Below, one piece after another: positions 25,405 through 33,925 of a stretch of DNA of 64,000 nucleotides (its first letter is position 1; each line of letters starts with the position of its first letter). The stretch is from JAJPHI01 sp035541875 (lineage in GTDB: Bacteria; Desulfobacterota; Binatia; Binatales; Binataceae): positions 123,891 through 187,890 of the forward strand of contig DATKML010000058.1 in the NCBI GenBank assembly GCA_035541875.1, given 5' to 3'. The position numbers and the translations under genes were made by a program. The notes below the pieces were generated by a model. That model was not told where the DNA came from. It searched no databases and saw only the letters and a list, made by a program, of their open reading frames with translations.

Positions 25405-26604
25405 ATGGGCAAGGCCAAATTCGAACGCACCAAGCCACATCTGAACGTGGGTACTATCGGTCACATTGACCACGGCAAGACCACGTTGACCGCGGCGATT
25501 ACCCGAGTTCTAGCTGCGAAGAAGCTGGCCCAGTTCACCGCCTTCGATCAGATCGACAAGGCGCCCGAAGAGCGCGAGCGCGGTATCACGATCGCTATTG
25601 CGCACGTCGAGTACGAAACCCCAAATCGGCATTACGCCCACGTCGATTGCCCGGGCCACGCCGACTATATCAAGAACATGATCACCGGCGCCGCCCAGAT
25701 GGACGGTGCGATCCTGGTAGTCGGTGCGAACGACGGTCCGATGCCGCAGACCCGTGAGCATATCCTGCTCGCTCGTCAGGTCGGTGTCCCTTCGATCGTC
25801 GTTTTCATGAACAAGGTCGACATGGTCGACGACCCCGAACTGCTCGACCTGGTCGAACTCGAAGTTCGCGACCTGCTCAAGAAGTACGATTTCCCCGGCG
25901 ACGATATCCCTGTCGTTCGCGGCAGTGCGCTCAAGGCGCTCGAATGCGGATGCGGCAAGGACGATTGCGACAAGTGCAAGCCGATCCTCGACCTGATGGC
26001 GGCGGTCGATAGCTATGTGCCGCAGCCGGAGCGCAAGACCGATCAGCCGTTCCTGATGCCGATCGAAGACGTCTTCTCGATCTCCGGTCGTGGTACGGTC
26101 GTCACCGGCCGCGTCGAGCGCGGCAAGGTTAAAGTTGGTGAGGAAGTTGAAATCGTCGGCTTCCGCGATACCAGCAAGACCGTCGTCACGGGCGTTGAAA
26201 TGTTCCGCAAGATCCTCGACGAAGGTCAGGCGGGCGACAACGTCGGCGTGCTGCTCCGCGGTACCAAGCGCGACGAAATCGAGCGCGGTCAGGTTCTGGC
26301 ACAGCCGGCAACGATCACGCCGCATACCAAGTTTGAAGCGTCGATTTACGTCCTGACCAAGGAAGAGGGCGGACGTCATACCCCGTTCTTCAACGGCTAT
26401 CGTCCGCAGTTCTATTTCCGTACGACCGACGTTACGGGTGTCGTAACGTTGGCCGAAGGCACCGAGATGGTTATGCCGGGTGACAATATCAATGCCACCG
26501 GCGAGCTGATCACCCCGGTCGCGATGGAGCAGGGGTTGCGCTTCGCTATCCGTGAAGGCGGACGCACGGTCGGCGCGGGCGTCGTTTCCAAGGTGCTGAA
26601 GTAG
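25405..26604 (+). CDS. tuf: Elongation factor Tu
   Basis: The 399-residue protein has G1 as GHIDHGKTT (residues 19-27), DCPGHADYIKNM, and NKVDMVDD, with the conserved switch segment EERERGITI. Domains 2 and 3 look ordinary, ending REGGRTVGAGVVSKVLK. EF-Tu delivers aminoacyl-tRNA to the ribosome. One feature differs from E. coli EF-Tu: after SALKALE the G domain carries a cysteine cluster, Cys181, Cys183, Cys188 and Cys191 (ECGCGKDDCDKCKP), of zinc-knuckle type. GGAGGA at 25391-25396 is a strong ribosome binding site. Confidence 0.98.
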   Translation: MGKAKFERTKPHLNVGTIGHIDHGKTTLTAAITRVLAAKKLAQFTAFDQIDKAPEERERGITIAIAHVEYETPNRHYAHVDCPGHADYIKNMITGAAQMDGAILVVGANDGPMPQTREHILLARQVGVPSIVVFMNKVDMVDDPELLDLVELEVRDLLKKYDFPGDDIPVVRGSALKALECGCGKDDCDKCKPILDLMAAVDSYVPQPERKTDQPFLMPIEDVFSISGRGTVVTGRVERGKVKVGEEVEIVGFRDTSKTVVTGVEMFRKILDEGQAGDNVGVLLRGTKRDEIERGQVLAQPATITPHTKFEASIYVLTKEEGGRHTPFFNGYRPQFYFRTTDVTGVVTLAEGTEMVMPGDNINATGELITPVAMEQGLRFAIREGGRTVGAGVVSKVLK

Positions 26605-26672
26605 GTCCTCATCGAGCGAACTGAATCAGTGAATTCGACTCTGACTGCGACGACGCGAACGAGGACCCGACT

Positions 26673-26993
26673 GTGGCTGAGAGGATGAACGACAAGATCA
26701 GGATACGCCTCAAGGCGTACGATTACCGGCTGCTGGATCAGTCCGTGCGCGAGATCGTTGATACGATTCGCCGGACGGGTGGCCGGGTCGCTGGTCCGAT
26801 ACCGCTGCCTACGCGTATCGAGCGCTTTACGGTGAATCGTTCGCCGCACGTCGACAAAAAGTCGCGCGAGCATTTCGAAGTGCGAACGCATAAGCGACTG
26901 CTCGACGTGATCGAGCCGACGCAGCAGACGATCGACGCGCTTGGCAAGCTGGATTTGGCTGCCGGTGTCGACGTCGAGATCAAGTTGGAATAG
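26673..26993 (+). CDS. rpsJ: 30S ribosomal protein uS10
   Basis: The 106-residue protein contains KIRIRLKAYDYRLLDQSVRE and PLPTRIERFTVNRSPHVDKK, the standard uS10 segments; the latter loop reaches the 30S head and also serves NusB-dependent antitermination. The GTG at 26673 has GAGGA seven bases upstream; an ATG at 26685 directly abuts GAGAGG and is less likely. It opens the S10 gene set 68 bases after tuf. Confidence 0.96.
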   Translation: MAERMNDKIRIRLKAYDYRLLDQSVREIVDTIRRTGGRVAGPIPLPTRIERFTVNRSPHVDKKSREHFEVRTHKRLLDVIEPTQQTIDALGKLDLAAGVDVEIKLE

Positions 26994-27011
26994 CCGATTT
27001 CGAGAAAAACT

Positions 27012-27677
27012 GTGTTAAACGGATTGATCGGTAAAAAACTGGGGATGACCCAGATTGGTAACGCAGCCGGGCGCGTTCAGGCGGTGACCGTGATTCAACT
27101 CGGTCCCTGCGCCGTGACGCAGCTCAAGACTGCGGCGACCGATGGCTACGATGCGGTGCAGGTGACGTGGGGGAAGAAAAAGCTCTCGCGTGTAACGAAG
27201 CCGGAGCGTGGTCATTTCCAGAAAGCCGAAGTTGCCCCCGGTGTCGCGACGCGCGAATTTAGCCAACGCGGCGAGGGTGAGCTGAAGCTCGGCCAGATAA
27301 TCGCGGCTACTGATGTGTTCAAGGTTGGCGACGTTATCGACGTCTCTGGTGTTTCAAAGGGCCACGGCTACGCCGGCGTCATGAAGCGGCATCACTTTGC
27401 CGGCTTCCCGATGATGCGCGGAACGCACGAATATTTCCGTCACGGCGGTTCTATCGGTAACCGCTCCTATCCGGGTCGTGTCCGCAAAGGGTTGCGGATG
27501 GCGGGTCAGATGGGTAACGAACTCGCGACCATTACCAACCTGAAGATCGTCGAGATTCTGCCGGAAGATAATGCGATTGCCGTAAGCGGAGCGGTGCCGG
27601 GTCCTGATGGCGGCTTGGTCGTGGTGCGCCACTCGGTAAAGGCGCGCAATGTGGCGCTGGAGCAGGCGAATGGATGA
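27012..27677 (+). CDS. rplC: 50S ribosomal protein uL3
   Basis: The 221-residue protein starts with GTG (MLNGLIGKKLGMTQIG). GGSIGNRSYPGRVRKGLRMA, then GQMGNE, is the central extension that reaches the peptidyl-transferase centre; its conserved glutamine, methylated in E. coli, is present. Its last eight bases overlap the start of rplD, implying translational coupling. Confidence 0.97.
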   Translation: MLNGLIGKKLGMTQIGNAAGRVQAVTVIQLGPCAVTQLKTAATDGYDAVQVTWGKKKLSRVTKPERGHFQKAEVAPGVATREFSQRGEGELKLGQIIAATDVFKVGDVIDVSGVSKGHGYAGVMKRHHFAGFPMMRGTHEYFRHGGSIGNRSYPGRVRKGLRMAGQMGNELATITNLKIVEILPEDNAIAVSGAVPGPDGGLVVVRHSVKARNVALEQANG

Positions 27678-28317
27678 GCAAGCGAACAGCGTAAAGGTGC
27701 CGCTTTTCTCGGCTGCCCGCGAGCGCGTGGGCGAATTTGAGCTGTCGGGACCCGTATTCCGTTCGGAAGCCGATCCCTCGCTGCTGCACGAAGCGGTGCG
27801 GATGCAGTTGGCGAATCGGCGTTCAGGCACTGCGGCGACCAAGACCAAGGGATATATATCAGGTGGTGGTCGCAAGCCGTGGCGTCAGAAGGGTACGGGT
27901 CGTGCCCGCGCCGGTTCGACCCGGTCGCCGTTGTGGCGGCATGGAGGAACGATCTTCGGGCCGCAGCCCCGTGACTACTCCTACAAGATGCCCAAAAAGG
28001 CGTGGCGCCGAGCGTTGACTCTGGCAATCGCTGACCGCGCAGCTAGCGGCAAACTGCTGGTAGTTGAAGGGCTGGAACTAGCCGAAGCCAAGACCAAGCT
28101 TGCCAAGGCTGCTCTAGCGGCGATGGGTGCAGGGCATGCTCTGATTGTCGTCGGCGATGGTGACGAGAACTTTGCCCGTGCCGCCCGGAATCTATCAGAT
28201 CACAAGGTCCTCCCGCTTGCAGGTCTGAATGTTTACGACGTGCTCAACTACGATGAGCTCTTGATGACGGTGAAGACCGTGCAGGCGATCGAAGCGCGGC
28301 TCGGAGGTGCGAAATGA
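27670..28317 (+). CDS. rplD: 50S ribosomal protein uL4
   Basis: From the ATG at 27670 the protein has 215 residues (MDEQANSVKVPLFSAARERV). GGGRKPWRQKGTGRARAGST is the extended loop that lines the exit tunnel near the macrolide site, and RSPLWRHGGTIFGPQPRDYS follows. In E. coli uL4 also represses the S10 operon. The start overlaps rplC by eight bases and the end overlaps rplW by four. Confidence 0.97.
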   Translation: MDEQANSVKVPLFSAARERVGEFELSGPVFRSEADPSLLHEAVRMQLANRRSGTAATKTKGYISGGGRKPWRQKGTGRARAGSTRSPLWRHGGTIFGPQPRDYSYKMPKKAWRRALTLAIADRAASGKLLVVEGLELAEAKTKLAKAALAAMGAGHALIVVGDGDENFARAARNLSDHKVLPLAGLNVYDVLNYDELLMTVKTVQAIEARLGGAK

Positions 28318-28601
28318 GTCACGAAGCTCTAATCGTCGCGCCGCTGGTTACTGAAAAGGGGACTATCGCCTCAGCCAAGGGTAATCAGGTCGTCTTCAAG
28401 GTTCGGCCTGAGGCGAGCAAAGATCAGCTCCGCGTGGCGATCGAAGAACTCTTCAAAGTCAGTGTCCTGAAAGTTCGCACCGCGAATTTTCTCGGCAAGG
28501 AACGTCGCCGCGGTCGCGTCGTGGGCCATCGCCCCTCTTGGAAGAAAGCCTACGTCACTCTGAAAGAGGGCGATAAGATCGAGTTTTTTGAGGGGATCTA
28601 G
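28314..28601 (+). CDS. rplW: 50S ribosomal protein uL23
   Basis: The 95-residue protein starts in an ATGA overlap with rplD. EALIVAPLVTEKGTIASAKG is the family opening, and KVRTANFLGKERRRGRVVG is the rRNA-binding loop. uL23 sits at the tunnel exit where trigger factor and SRP dock. Twelve bases separate it from rplB. Confidence 0.97.
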   Translation: MSHEALIVAPLVTEKGTIASAKGNQVVFKVRPEASKDQLRVAIEELFKVSVLKVRTANFLGKERRRGRVVGHRPSWKKAYVTLKEGDKIEFFEGI

Positions 28602-28612
28602 GGGACAGTAAA

Positions 28613-29443
28613 ATGGCGGTTATTCAGCTAAATCCCCGTACGCCGGGCCAGCGTTTTATGCAGGTCGCGGATTTTTCCGGGCTGACCAAGAAGGCACCCG
28701 AAAAGAGCCTGTTGGTCCCGGTACCCAAGTCGGGCGGGCGCAACAATATGGGCCGAATGACGATTCGCCATCGCGGCGGTGGTCATAAGCGGCGCCTGCG
28801 GATTATCGATTTCAAACGGGACCGTGACGGTATTCCGGCGACGGTTGCCGCGATTGAGTACGATCCGAATCGTTCGGCCAATATCGCCCTGCTGCATTAT
28901 GCCGACGGCGATAAGCGCTATATCCTCGCGCCCAATGGCCTCGAGGTCGGGGCGAAGGTCGAATGTGGACCGGACGCCGATATCAAGCCAGGCAATGCGC
29001 TCCAGCTGAAGCATATCCCGGTTGGTACGATCGTCCACGCGGTCGAAATGAAGCCAGGTGCGGGTGCGCAGTTGGTCCGTGGAGCCGGCGCTCAAGCTCA
29101 GCTGATGGCGAAGGAGGGCAAGTTCGCCCTCTTGAAGCTACCCTCGGGCGAGCAGCGAATGGTTCTGGCCGAATGCCGCGCAACTATTGGCCAGGTCGGC
29201 AATCTCGAGCATGAGAATATTTCGATCGGTAAAGCTGGTCGTACGCGATGGCTCGGACAGCGCGGTCATGTGCGCGGTATCGCGATGAACCCGGTTGACC
29301 ATCCGCACGGTGGCGGTGAGGGTCGTTCCAAGGGTAATCATCCGCAATCACCGTGGGGTACCCCTGCGAAGGGCTACAAGACGCGCGGCAAGAAGCCGTC
29401 GGATCGCTATATCGTGAGCCGTCGCCCGCGTGGCAAGCACTAA
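28613..29443 (+). CDS. rplB: 50S ribosomal protein uL2
   Basis: The 276-residue protein is full length. GRMTIRHRGGGHKRRLRIID and GIAMNPVDHPHGGGEGRSKG are signature segments; the histidine in the latter is the residue linked to peptidyl transfer and subunit joining. It ends YIVSRRPRGKH. uL2 binds domain IV of 23S rRNA. Confidence 0.98.
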   Translation: MAVIQLNPRTPGQRFMQVADFSGLTKKAPEKSLLVPVPKSGGRNNMGRMTIRHRGGGHKRRLRIIDFKRDRDGIPATVAAIEYDPNRSANIALLHYADGDKRYILAPNGLEVGAKVECGPDADIKPGNALQLKHIPVGTIVHAVEMKPGAGAQLVRGAGAQAQLMAKEGKFALLKLPSGEQRMVLAECRATIGQVGNLEHENISIGKAGRTRWLGQRGHVRGIAMNPVDHPHGGGEGRSKGNHPQSPWGTPAKGYKTRGKKPSDRYIVSRRPRGKH

Positions 29444-29474
29444 GTCTTAAGAGAATCGGATCTGGACGTAAAAG

Positions 29475-29756
29475 ATGCCTCGTTCGCTAAAAAAAGGCCC
29501 GTTTGTCGACGGTCATCTGCAGAAGAAAGTCGAAGTTGCGGTCGCTGCCGGCGACAAGCGGATCATCCGTACCTGGTCGCGCCGCTCGATGATCGTGCCC
29601 GATATGATCGGGTTGACCTTTGCGGTCCATAACGGTCACAAGTTCGTGCCGGTCTACTGCACGGAGAATATGGTTGGTCATAAGCTGGGCGAGTTTTCGC
29701 CGACCCGCACCTTTCACGGCCACGCCGGCGATCGCAAAAGCGACGTCAAGAAGTGA
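29475..29756 (+). CDS. rpsS: 30S ribosomal protein uS19
   Basis: The 93-residue protein reads MPRSLKKGPFVDGHLQKKVE at the start and SRRSMIVPDMIGLTFAVHNG in the centre, followed by HKLGEFSPTRTFHGHAG. It sits on top of the 30S head next to uS13. Spacing (31 bases from rplB, 36 to rplV) and order are canonical. Confidence 0.98.
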   Translation: MPRSLKKGPFVDGHLQKKVEVAVAAGDKRIIRTWSRRSMIVPDMIGLTFAVHNGHKFVPVYCTENMVGHKLGEFSPTRTFHGHAGDRKSDVKK

Positions 29757-29792
29757 TCACGAGTCGCGTAGGGTAAGGTCAGAGGAACGTTG

Positions 29793-30131
29793 ATGGAAGC
29801 TTTATCGCGGATGCGCTTTGCGCGGATATCGCCGCAAAAACTCCGTCTGGTTTGCGAGTTGGTTAACGGCAAACCAGTCGATCAAGCGCTTTCGATTCTC
29901 GAGTTTACGCCCAAGAAGGGCGCCAAGATGGTGGCGAAGACGTTGATGGCCGCGGTGGCTAATGCCCGCGACCAGCAGAACGTCGATGAAGACAAGCTTT
30001 TCGTGAAGCGGGCCACGGCGGATACGGGTCCGACCTGGAAGCGCTCGATGCAACGGGCGCATATGAATTCGACCAAGATTCTCAAGCGCACCAGTCATCT
30101 GGTGGTCGTCGTCGACGAGCAGCCGAGCTGA
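29793..30131 (+). CDS. rplV: 50S ribosomal protein uL22
   Basis: From the ATG at 29793 (AGAGGAA lies seven to nine bases upstream; an in-frame TTG at 29790 is less likely) the protein has 112 residues. RFARISPQKLRLVCELVNGK opens the fold, and FVKRATADTGPTWKRSMQRA begins the beta-hairpin that reaches into the exit tunnel at the macrolide constriction. Length is typical. Confidence 0.97.
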   Translation: MEALSRMRFARISPQKLRLVCELVNGKPVDQALSILEFTPKKGAKMVAKTLMAAVANARDQQNVDEDKLFVKRATADTGPTWKRSMQRAHMNSTKILKRTSHLVVVVDEQPS

Positions 30132-30162
30132 AGGTTTAACGCGTTAGTTTCCGAAGGTACCT

Positions 30163-30840
30163 ATGGGTCAGAAAACACATCCGCGCGGCTTGCGCCTAGG
30201 GATAATCGAAGGCTGGGATTCGAAGTGGTTTGCCGACGGCCACGACTACACGACGTTGCTGCATGAAGATCTCAAGCTGCGCGACTTCGTGAAGAAGCGG
30301 CTTTATCACGCCGGGATTTCGAAGATTGAAATCGAGCGGATGGCGAACAAGGCCAAAGTTAATATCCATACCGCGCGGCCTGGAATCGTTATTGGCAAGA
30401 AGGGCGCCGAGATCGATCGTCTGAAGGCGGATGTGCAAAAACTGATGAAGGGACGCGAAGCCTTCATCAATATCCATGAGGTGCGTCGCCCGGACCTCGA
30501 TCCGCAATTGGTGGCCGAGAATATCGCGCTGCAGCTCGAACGGCGCGTGGCCTTCCGTCGAGCGATGAAGGAAGCAGTCACCCGTGCGATGCGAATGGGC
30601 GCGCAGGGCGTGCGGGTCCAGGTTTCGGGTCGTTTGGGTGGCGCCGAAATCGCGCGGCGCGAGTGGTATCGCGAGGGGCGGGTGCCCCTTCAGACCCTGC
30701 GGGGCGACGTCGCCTACGGTTTTGCCGAGGCGAAGACCACTTACGGCGTCATTGGAGTAAAGGTCTGGATTTTCCGCGGAGAGATTCTGACCCGGCAGGA
30801 AGAGATGGCCAAGCGTGGTGGCGCCGCGGCGCAGAACTAA
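30163..30840 (+). CDS. rpsC: 30S ribosomal protein uS3
   Basis: The 225-residue protein has the N-terminal GQKTHPRGLRLGIIEGWDSK, a KH domain with GIVIGKKGAEIDRLKADVQK (the GxxG loop is GKKG), and the C-terminal domain GRLGGAEIARREWYREGRVP. uS3 lines the mRNA entry channel and has helicase-like activity there. Length is normal. Confidence 0.98.
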   Translation: MGQKTHPRGLRLGIIEGWDSKWFADGHDYTTLLHEDLKLRDFVKKRLYHAGISKIEIERMANKAKVNIHTARPGIVIGKKGAEIDRLKADVQKLMKGREAFINIHEVRRPDLDPQLVAENIALQLERRVAFRRAMKEAVTRAMRMGAQGVRVQVSGRLGGAEIARREWYREGRVPLQTLRGDVAYGFAEAKTTYGVIGVKVWIFRGEILTRQEEMAKRGGAAAQN

Positions 30841-30879
30841 GCCGGGCGAGTTCAACGTAAAGACTGATTTTGTGACATC

Positions 30880-31305
30880 ATGTTACAGCCGAGAAAAGTA
30901 AAATACCGGAAGATTCAAAAGGGGCGGACGCGCGGTCGGGAATCGCGCGGGCTGGAATTGGCTTTCGGCGATTTCGGCCTCAAGAGTATCGAGACGGCGC
31001 GCGTCGACACGCGGGCGCTCGAAGCTGCTCGTATCGCCCTGACGCGTCATATCAAACGCGGCGGCCGCGTCTGGATCCGGGTCTTCCCGGACAAGCCGTT
31101 TACCAAGAAGCCGGCTGAAACCCGTATGGGTAAAGGTAAGGGCGGTCCCGAAGGCTGGGTAGCCTGTGTGCGGCCTGGTCGGATTCTCTTCGAGATGGAA
31201 GGGGTCGACCGTGCGACGGCACTCGAAGCGATGCGTCTCGCGTCGCACAAGTTGCCGGTCAAGACGATCGTCGTGGAACGGGAGGCCGAAGCCGTTGGAG
31301 CTTGA
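30880..31305 (+). CDS. rplP: 50S ribosomal protein uL16
   Basis: The 141-residue protein starts MLQPRKVKYRKIQKGRTRGR. RMGKGKGGPEGWVACVRPGR is the conserved loop, carrying the arginine that is hydroxylated in some bacteria. uL16 contacts the A-site tRNA elbow. The stop overlaps the beginning of rpmC, which uses a TTG start ten bases earlier. Confidence 0.97.
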   Translation: MLQPRKVKYRKIQKGRTRGRESRGLELAFGDFGLKSIETARVDTRALEAARIALTRHIKRGGRVWIRVFPDKPFTKKPAETRMGKGKGGPEGWVACVRPGRILFEMEGVDRATALEAMRLASHKLPVKTIVVEREAEAVGA

Positions 31306-31504
31306 TGAACTGCGGCAGATGACGGTTGCCGATCTGCAGGTTAAGGAGCGCGAAACGCGGGAAGAAATTTTCCGCCTGCGCCTGAAAATGCGGACCAACC
31401 AGCTTGAAAATGCATCGGGTTATCGTAAAGCCCGCAAAGAACTCGCGCAGGTCTTGACCTTGATCGCGCAGAAGCGGGAAAGCGGTGCGGCGGCCGCGAA
31501 ATAG
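31295..31504 (+). CDS. rpmC: 50S ribosomal protein uL29
   Basis: The 69-residue two-helix protein reads MELDELRQMTVADLQVKERE from a TTG start at 31295. GGGAGG (31280-31285) lies nine bases upstream, and this start overlaps the end of rplP by 11 bases. EEIFRLRLKMRTNQLENASG is the family signature. An alternative ATG at 31319 would drop the first eight residues. uL29 sits at the tunnel exit beside uL23. Confidence 0.93.
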   Translation: MELDELRQMTVADLQVKERETREEIFRLRLKMRTNQLENASGYRKARKELAQVLTLIAQKRESGAAAAK

Positions 31505-31511
31505 GTGAGCA

Positions 31512-31766
31512 ATGCGGGAGCGAGTTAAGCAGCGCGAGGGCACAGTAATCCGCGCGAAGATGATGAAAACAGTAGTCGTGCAGGTCGACCGCCTGGTACA
31601 GCATCCGCTGTACGGCAAGCGCGTCAACCAGCGGACGCGTTATATGGCTCATGACGAAAAGAGCGAATGCCACGAAGGGGACCGCGTGCTGATTATCGAG
31701 TCGCGACCGCTTTCGCGGAACAAGCGTTGGCGTGTCAGCCGCGTGCTCAAACGGGCGCAGGGATAA
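31512..31766 (+). CDS. rpsQ: 30S ribosomal protein uS17
   Basis: The 84-residue OB-fold protein contains REGTVIRAKMMKTVVVQVDR and GDRVLIIESRPLSRNKRWRV, both diagnostic. It binds the 5' domain of 16S rRNA. Seven bases separate it from rpmC and 18 from rplN. Confidence 0.97.
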   Translation: MRERVKQREGTVIRAKMMKTVVVQVDRLVQHPLYGKRVNQRTRYMAHDEKSECHEGDRVLIIESRPLSRNKRWRVSRVLKRAQG

Positions 31767-31784
31767 GGAAGGCGGCAAAACGCA

Positions 31785-32153
31785 ATGGTGCAGATGCGAA
31801 CAGTCCTTAGCGTGGCCGACAACTCCGGGGCCCGCAAGGTAATGTGCATTAAGGTTTTAGGCGGCTCGCGCCGGCGCTATGCCACGGTCGGTGACGTGAT
31901 AGTTGTCGCGGTACGCGAGGCGATTCCGAACGCCAAGGTGAAGAAGGGCGATGTTTCGCACGCCGTAATCGTGCGGACCAACAAAGAGATTAGCCGAGGC
32001 GACGGTAGCTATATCCGCTTCGACGATAATTCGGCGGTGTTGGTCGACAAGCAGCATGAACCGGTCGGTACCCGTATTTTCGGGCCCGTGGCGCGTGAGT
32101 TGCGCGCGAAGCGCTTCATGAAGATTATCTCGCTCGCTCCGGAGGTGCTGTGA
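31785..32153 (+). CDS. rplN: 50S ribosomal protein uL14
   Basis: The 122-residue protein is exactly family length, with MVQMRTVLSVADNSGARKVM at the start and YIRFDDNSAVLVDKQHEPVG, then TRIFGPVARELR, in the second half. uL14 forms an intersubunit bridge and is the docking site of RsfS. Its TGA overlaps the ATG of rplX. Confidence 0.98.
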   Translation: MVQMRTVLSVADNSGARKVMCIKVLGGSRRRYATVGDVIVVAVREAIPNAKVKKGDVSHAVIVRTNKEISRGDGSYIRFDDNSAVLVDKQHEPVGTRIFGPVARELRAKRFMKIISLAPEVL

Positions 32154-32491
32154 TGAGTGCGGAGAGAGCAAAGTCGCGAATCCGGAAGAACGACACCGTG
32201 ATGGTGATCAAAGGGCGCGAGCGCGGCAAGACCGGTAAGGTTCTGCGCGTGTTGCCTTCGACGAATCGGGTTGTGGTTGAGCGTCTCAACCTGGTGAAGC
32301 GGCATTCGAAAGCACGTGGTCCGCAGACGCCGGGGGGTATCGTAGAGAAGGAAGCGCCCATCCAGCTCGCTAATGTGATGCTGATGTGTGACCGCTGCAA
32401 CGCCCCGGTTCGGGCAGGTATTAAAGTGGCCGACGATGGCGCTCGCAGCCGGATTTGCCGGCGATGCGGCGAAGCGCTGGGTAACGACTGA
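32153..32491 (+). CDS. rplX: 50S ribosomal protein uL24
   Basis: The 112-residue protein starts in an ATGA overlap with rplN, with GGAGG seven bases upstream. The KOW motif region is KNDTVMVIKGRERGKTGKVL, and KARGPQTPGGIVEKEAPIQL follows. Near the end are CDRC and CRRC pairs (NVMLMCDRCNAP and RICRRCG), a four-cysteine arrangement often kept in uL24 as a possible zinc site. uL24 starts 50S assembly. Confidence 0.96.
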   Translation: MSAERAKSRIRKNDTVMVIKGRERGKTGKVLRVLPSTNRVVVERLNLVKRHSKARGPQTPGGIVEKEAPIQLANVMLMCDRCNAPVRAGIKVADDGARSRICRRCGEALGND

Positions 32492-33186
32492 TGGCAGACG
32501 AAGAAAAGAGCAAACGTTCGCGCAGCGCGGAAGGCGGCAAAGGTCGTCGAGCGGCAAGTCAGCCGACCGAGGTGGCCCCTGCGGAGGCTCAGCCCGAGGA
32601 ACCCGACGTCAAGGTTCCAGCGCGCCTGCGGATCCGTTACGAAAAAGAGATCGTGCCGTTTCTGATGCGCGAGCTGAAGATAGAGAATCGGATGCGCGTG
32701 CCGGCGTTGCAGAAAATCGTCCTCAACATGTCCCTGAGCGAAGCGCGCGAGAATGCGAAGATTCTCGACGCGGCAGCTGAAGAAGTTCAGGTGATCACCG
32801 GTCAGAAGCCGGTCACGACGCGGGCTCGCAAGGCGATATCAAACTTCAAGTTGCGCGAGGGGATGCCGATAGGCGTGATGGTTACCTTGCGACGCGATCG
32901 GATGTACGAGTTTTTCGACCGCCTCGTAAGTGTGGCTCTGCCCCGCGTACGCGATTTTCGGGGCGTAAGCGACAAAGCTTTCGACGGTCGTGGAAATTAC
33001 TCCCTCGGCCTGCGGGAGCATACAATTTTCCCCGAGCTCAATCTGGACAAGATTGAGAAGGTGAAGGGGATGACGATTTCGGTTCGGACTTCGGCGAAGA
33101 GCGATTTCGAGGGGCTGACCTTGCTCAAGGCTCTGGGGATGCCGTTCCGTAATCCAGGCGGAGAAAACGCCGCACGGGCAGCGTAG
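32491..33186 (+). CDS. rplE: 50S ribosomal protein uL5 with N-terminal extension
   Basis: The 231-residue protein is about 50 residues longer than usual uL5 (near 179). The extra part is at the start: a charged, low-complexity tail of about 48 residues with SKRSRSAEGGKGRRAASQP and APAEAQPEEPDV. The regular fold then begins RLRIRYEKEIVPFLMRELK and includes VPALQKIVLNMSLSEAREN and SNFKLREGMPIGVMVTLRRD. The ATG at 32491 overlaps the rplX stop. uL5 binds 5S rRNA and the P-site tRNA. Confidence 0.96.
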   Translation: MADEEKSKRSRSAEGGKGRRAASQPTEVAPAEAQPEEPDVKVPARLRIRYEKEIVPFLMRELKIENRMRVPALQKIVLNMSLSEARENAKILDAAAEEVQVITGQKPVTTRARKAISNFKLREGMPIGVMVTLRRDRMYEFFDRLVSVALPRVRDFRGVSDKAFDGRGNYSLGLREHTIFPELNLDKIEKVKGMTISVRTSAKSDFEGLTLLKALGMPFRNPGGENAARAA

Positions 33187-33225
33187 TTCGGGCTCGATCA
33201 AGAGAGATTTGACGGATAGATCACG

Positions 33226-33411
33226 ATGGCAAAGACCTCATTAAGGATTAGGGCGGAGCGGACGCCGAAGTTTAAGGTACGGGCCTACAATCGTTGCCCT
33301 ACATGTGGCCGCGCACGGGCTTTCTTCCGGCGTTTCAAGATGTGCCGCCTCTGTTTGCGGAAAAACGCCCTTAAAGGATCGTTGCCGGGCGTCGTCAAGG
33401 CGAGCTGGTAG
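33226..33411 (+). CDS. rpsZ: 30S ribosomal protein uS14, zinc-binding type Z
   Basis: The 61-residue protein is the short zinc form. Cys24, Cys27, Cys40 and Cys43 (CPTC and CRLC) make the zinc ribbon, and it ends LKGSLPGVVKASW. uS14 binds the 30S head near uS3 and uS10. The zinc forms of uS14, bL33, bL36, uS4 and probably uL24 here suggest growth without chronic zinc limitation (inference). Confidence 0.97.
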   Translation: MAKTSLRIRAERTPKFKVRAYNRCPTCGRARAFFRRFKMCRLCLRKNALKGSLPGVVKASW

Positions 33412-33447
33412 CTCAGCCCTGGCGCAAAGGAAGTTTAGGAAGTCGAG

Positions 33448-33846
33448 ATGGCACAGACTGATCCCATTGCCGAGCTGCTGACCCGGATTCGCAACGCGAT
33501 GCGTGCGCGTTTCTCGCAGGTCGAGGTGGCGCATTCAAAGATTCGCGAGGCGATTTGCCGAGTACTCGTGGCTGAAGGGTTTCTGACCGCGGTCGATGTG
33601 GCCGGCGAAGGCGTTCAGAAGAAACTGAGCCTGACACTTCGTTATTCCCCGACTCGCGAGGCTGCGATTACCGGAATTCAGCGAGTGAGCAAGCCGAGTA
33701 TCCGGCGCTACGCGGGAGCGAAGACGATGCCGCGGATTTCGAGCGGTATCGGGATTCACGTTGTGTCGACTCCGCTGGGTGTGATGAGTGATCGGGAAGC
33801 GCGTCGCAAGAATGTCGGCGGCGAGGTTTTGCTCCGAGTCTGGTAG
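33448..33846 (+). CDS. rpsH: 30S ribosomal protein uS8
   Basis: The 132-residue protein begins MAQTDPIAELLTRIRNAMRA and ends GVMSDREARRKNVGGEVLLR, followed by VW, both standard. RISSGIGIHVVSTPLG is the conserved central segment. uS8 binds the 16S central domain and in E. coli represses the spc operon at the rplE mRNA; I did not confirm such a site here. Confidence 0.98.
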   Translation: MAQTDPIAELLTRIRNAMRARFSQVEVAHSKIREAICRVLVAEGFLTAVDVAGEGVQKKLSLTLRYSPTREAAITGIQRVSKPSIRRYAGAKTMPRISSGIGIHVVSTPLGVMSDREARRKNVGGEVLLRVW

Positions 33847-33925
33847 AGCCTGAGTTTTTAGCTCGATAGGCGATCAAGCAACCAAGGAAGTTTGAGGTCC
33901 GGTCGATAGAGGCCGGGACGAAAAG

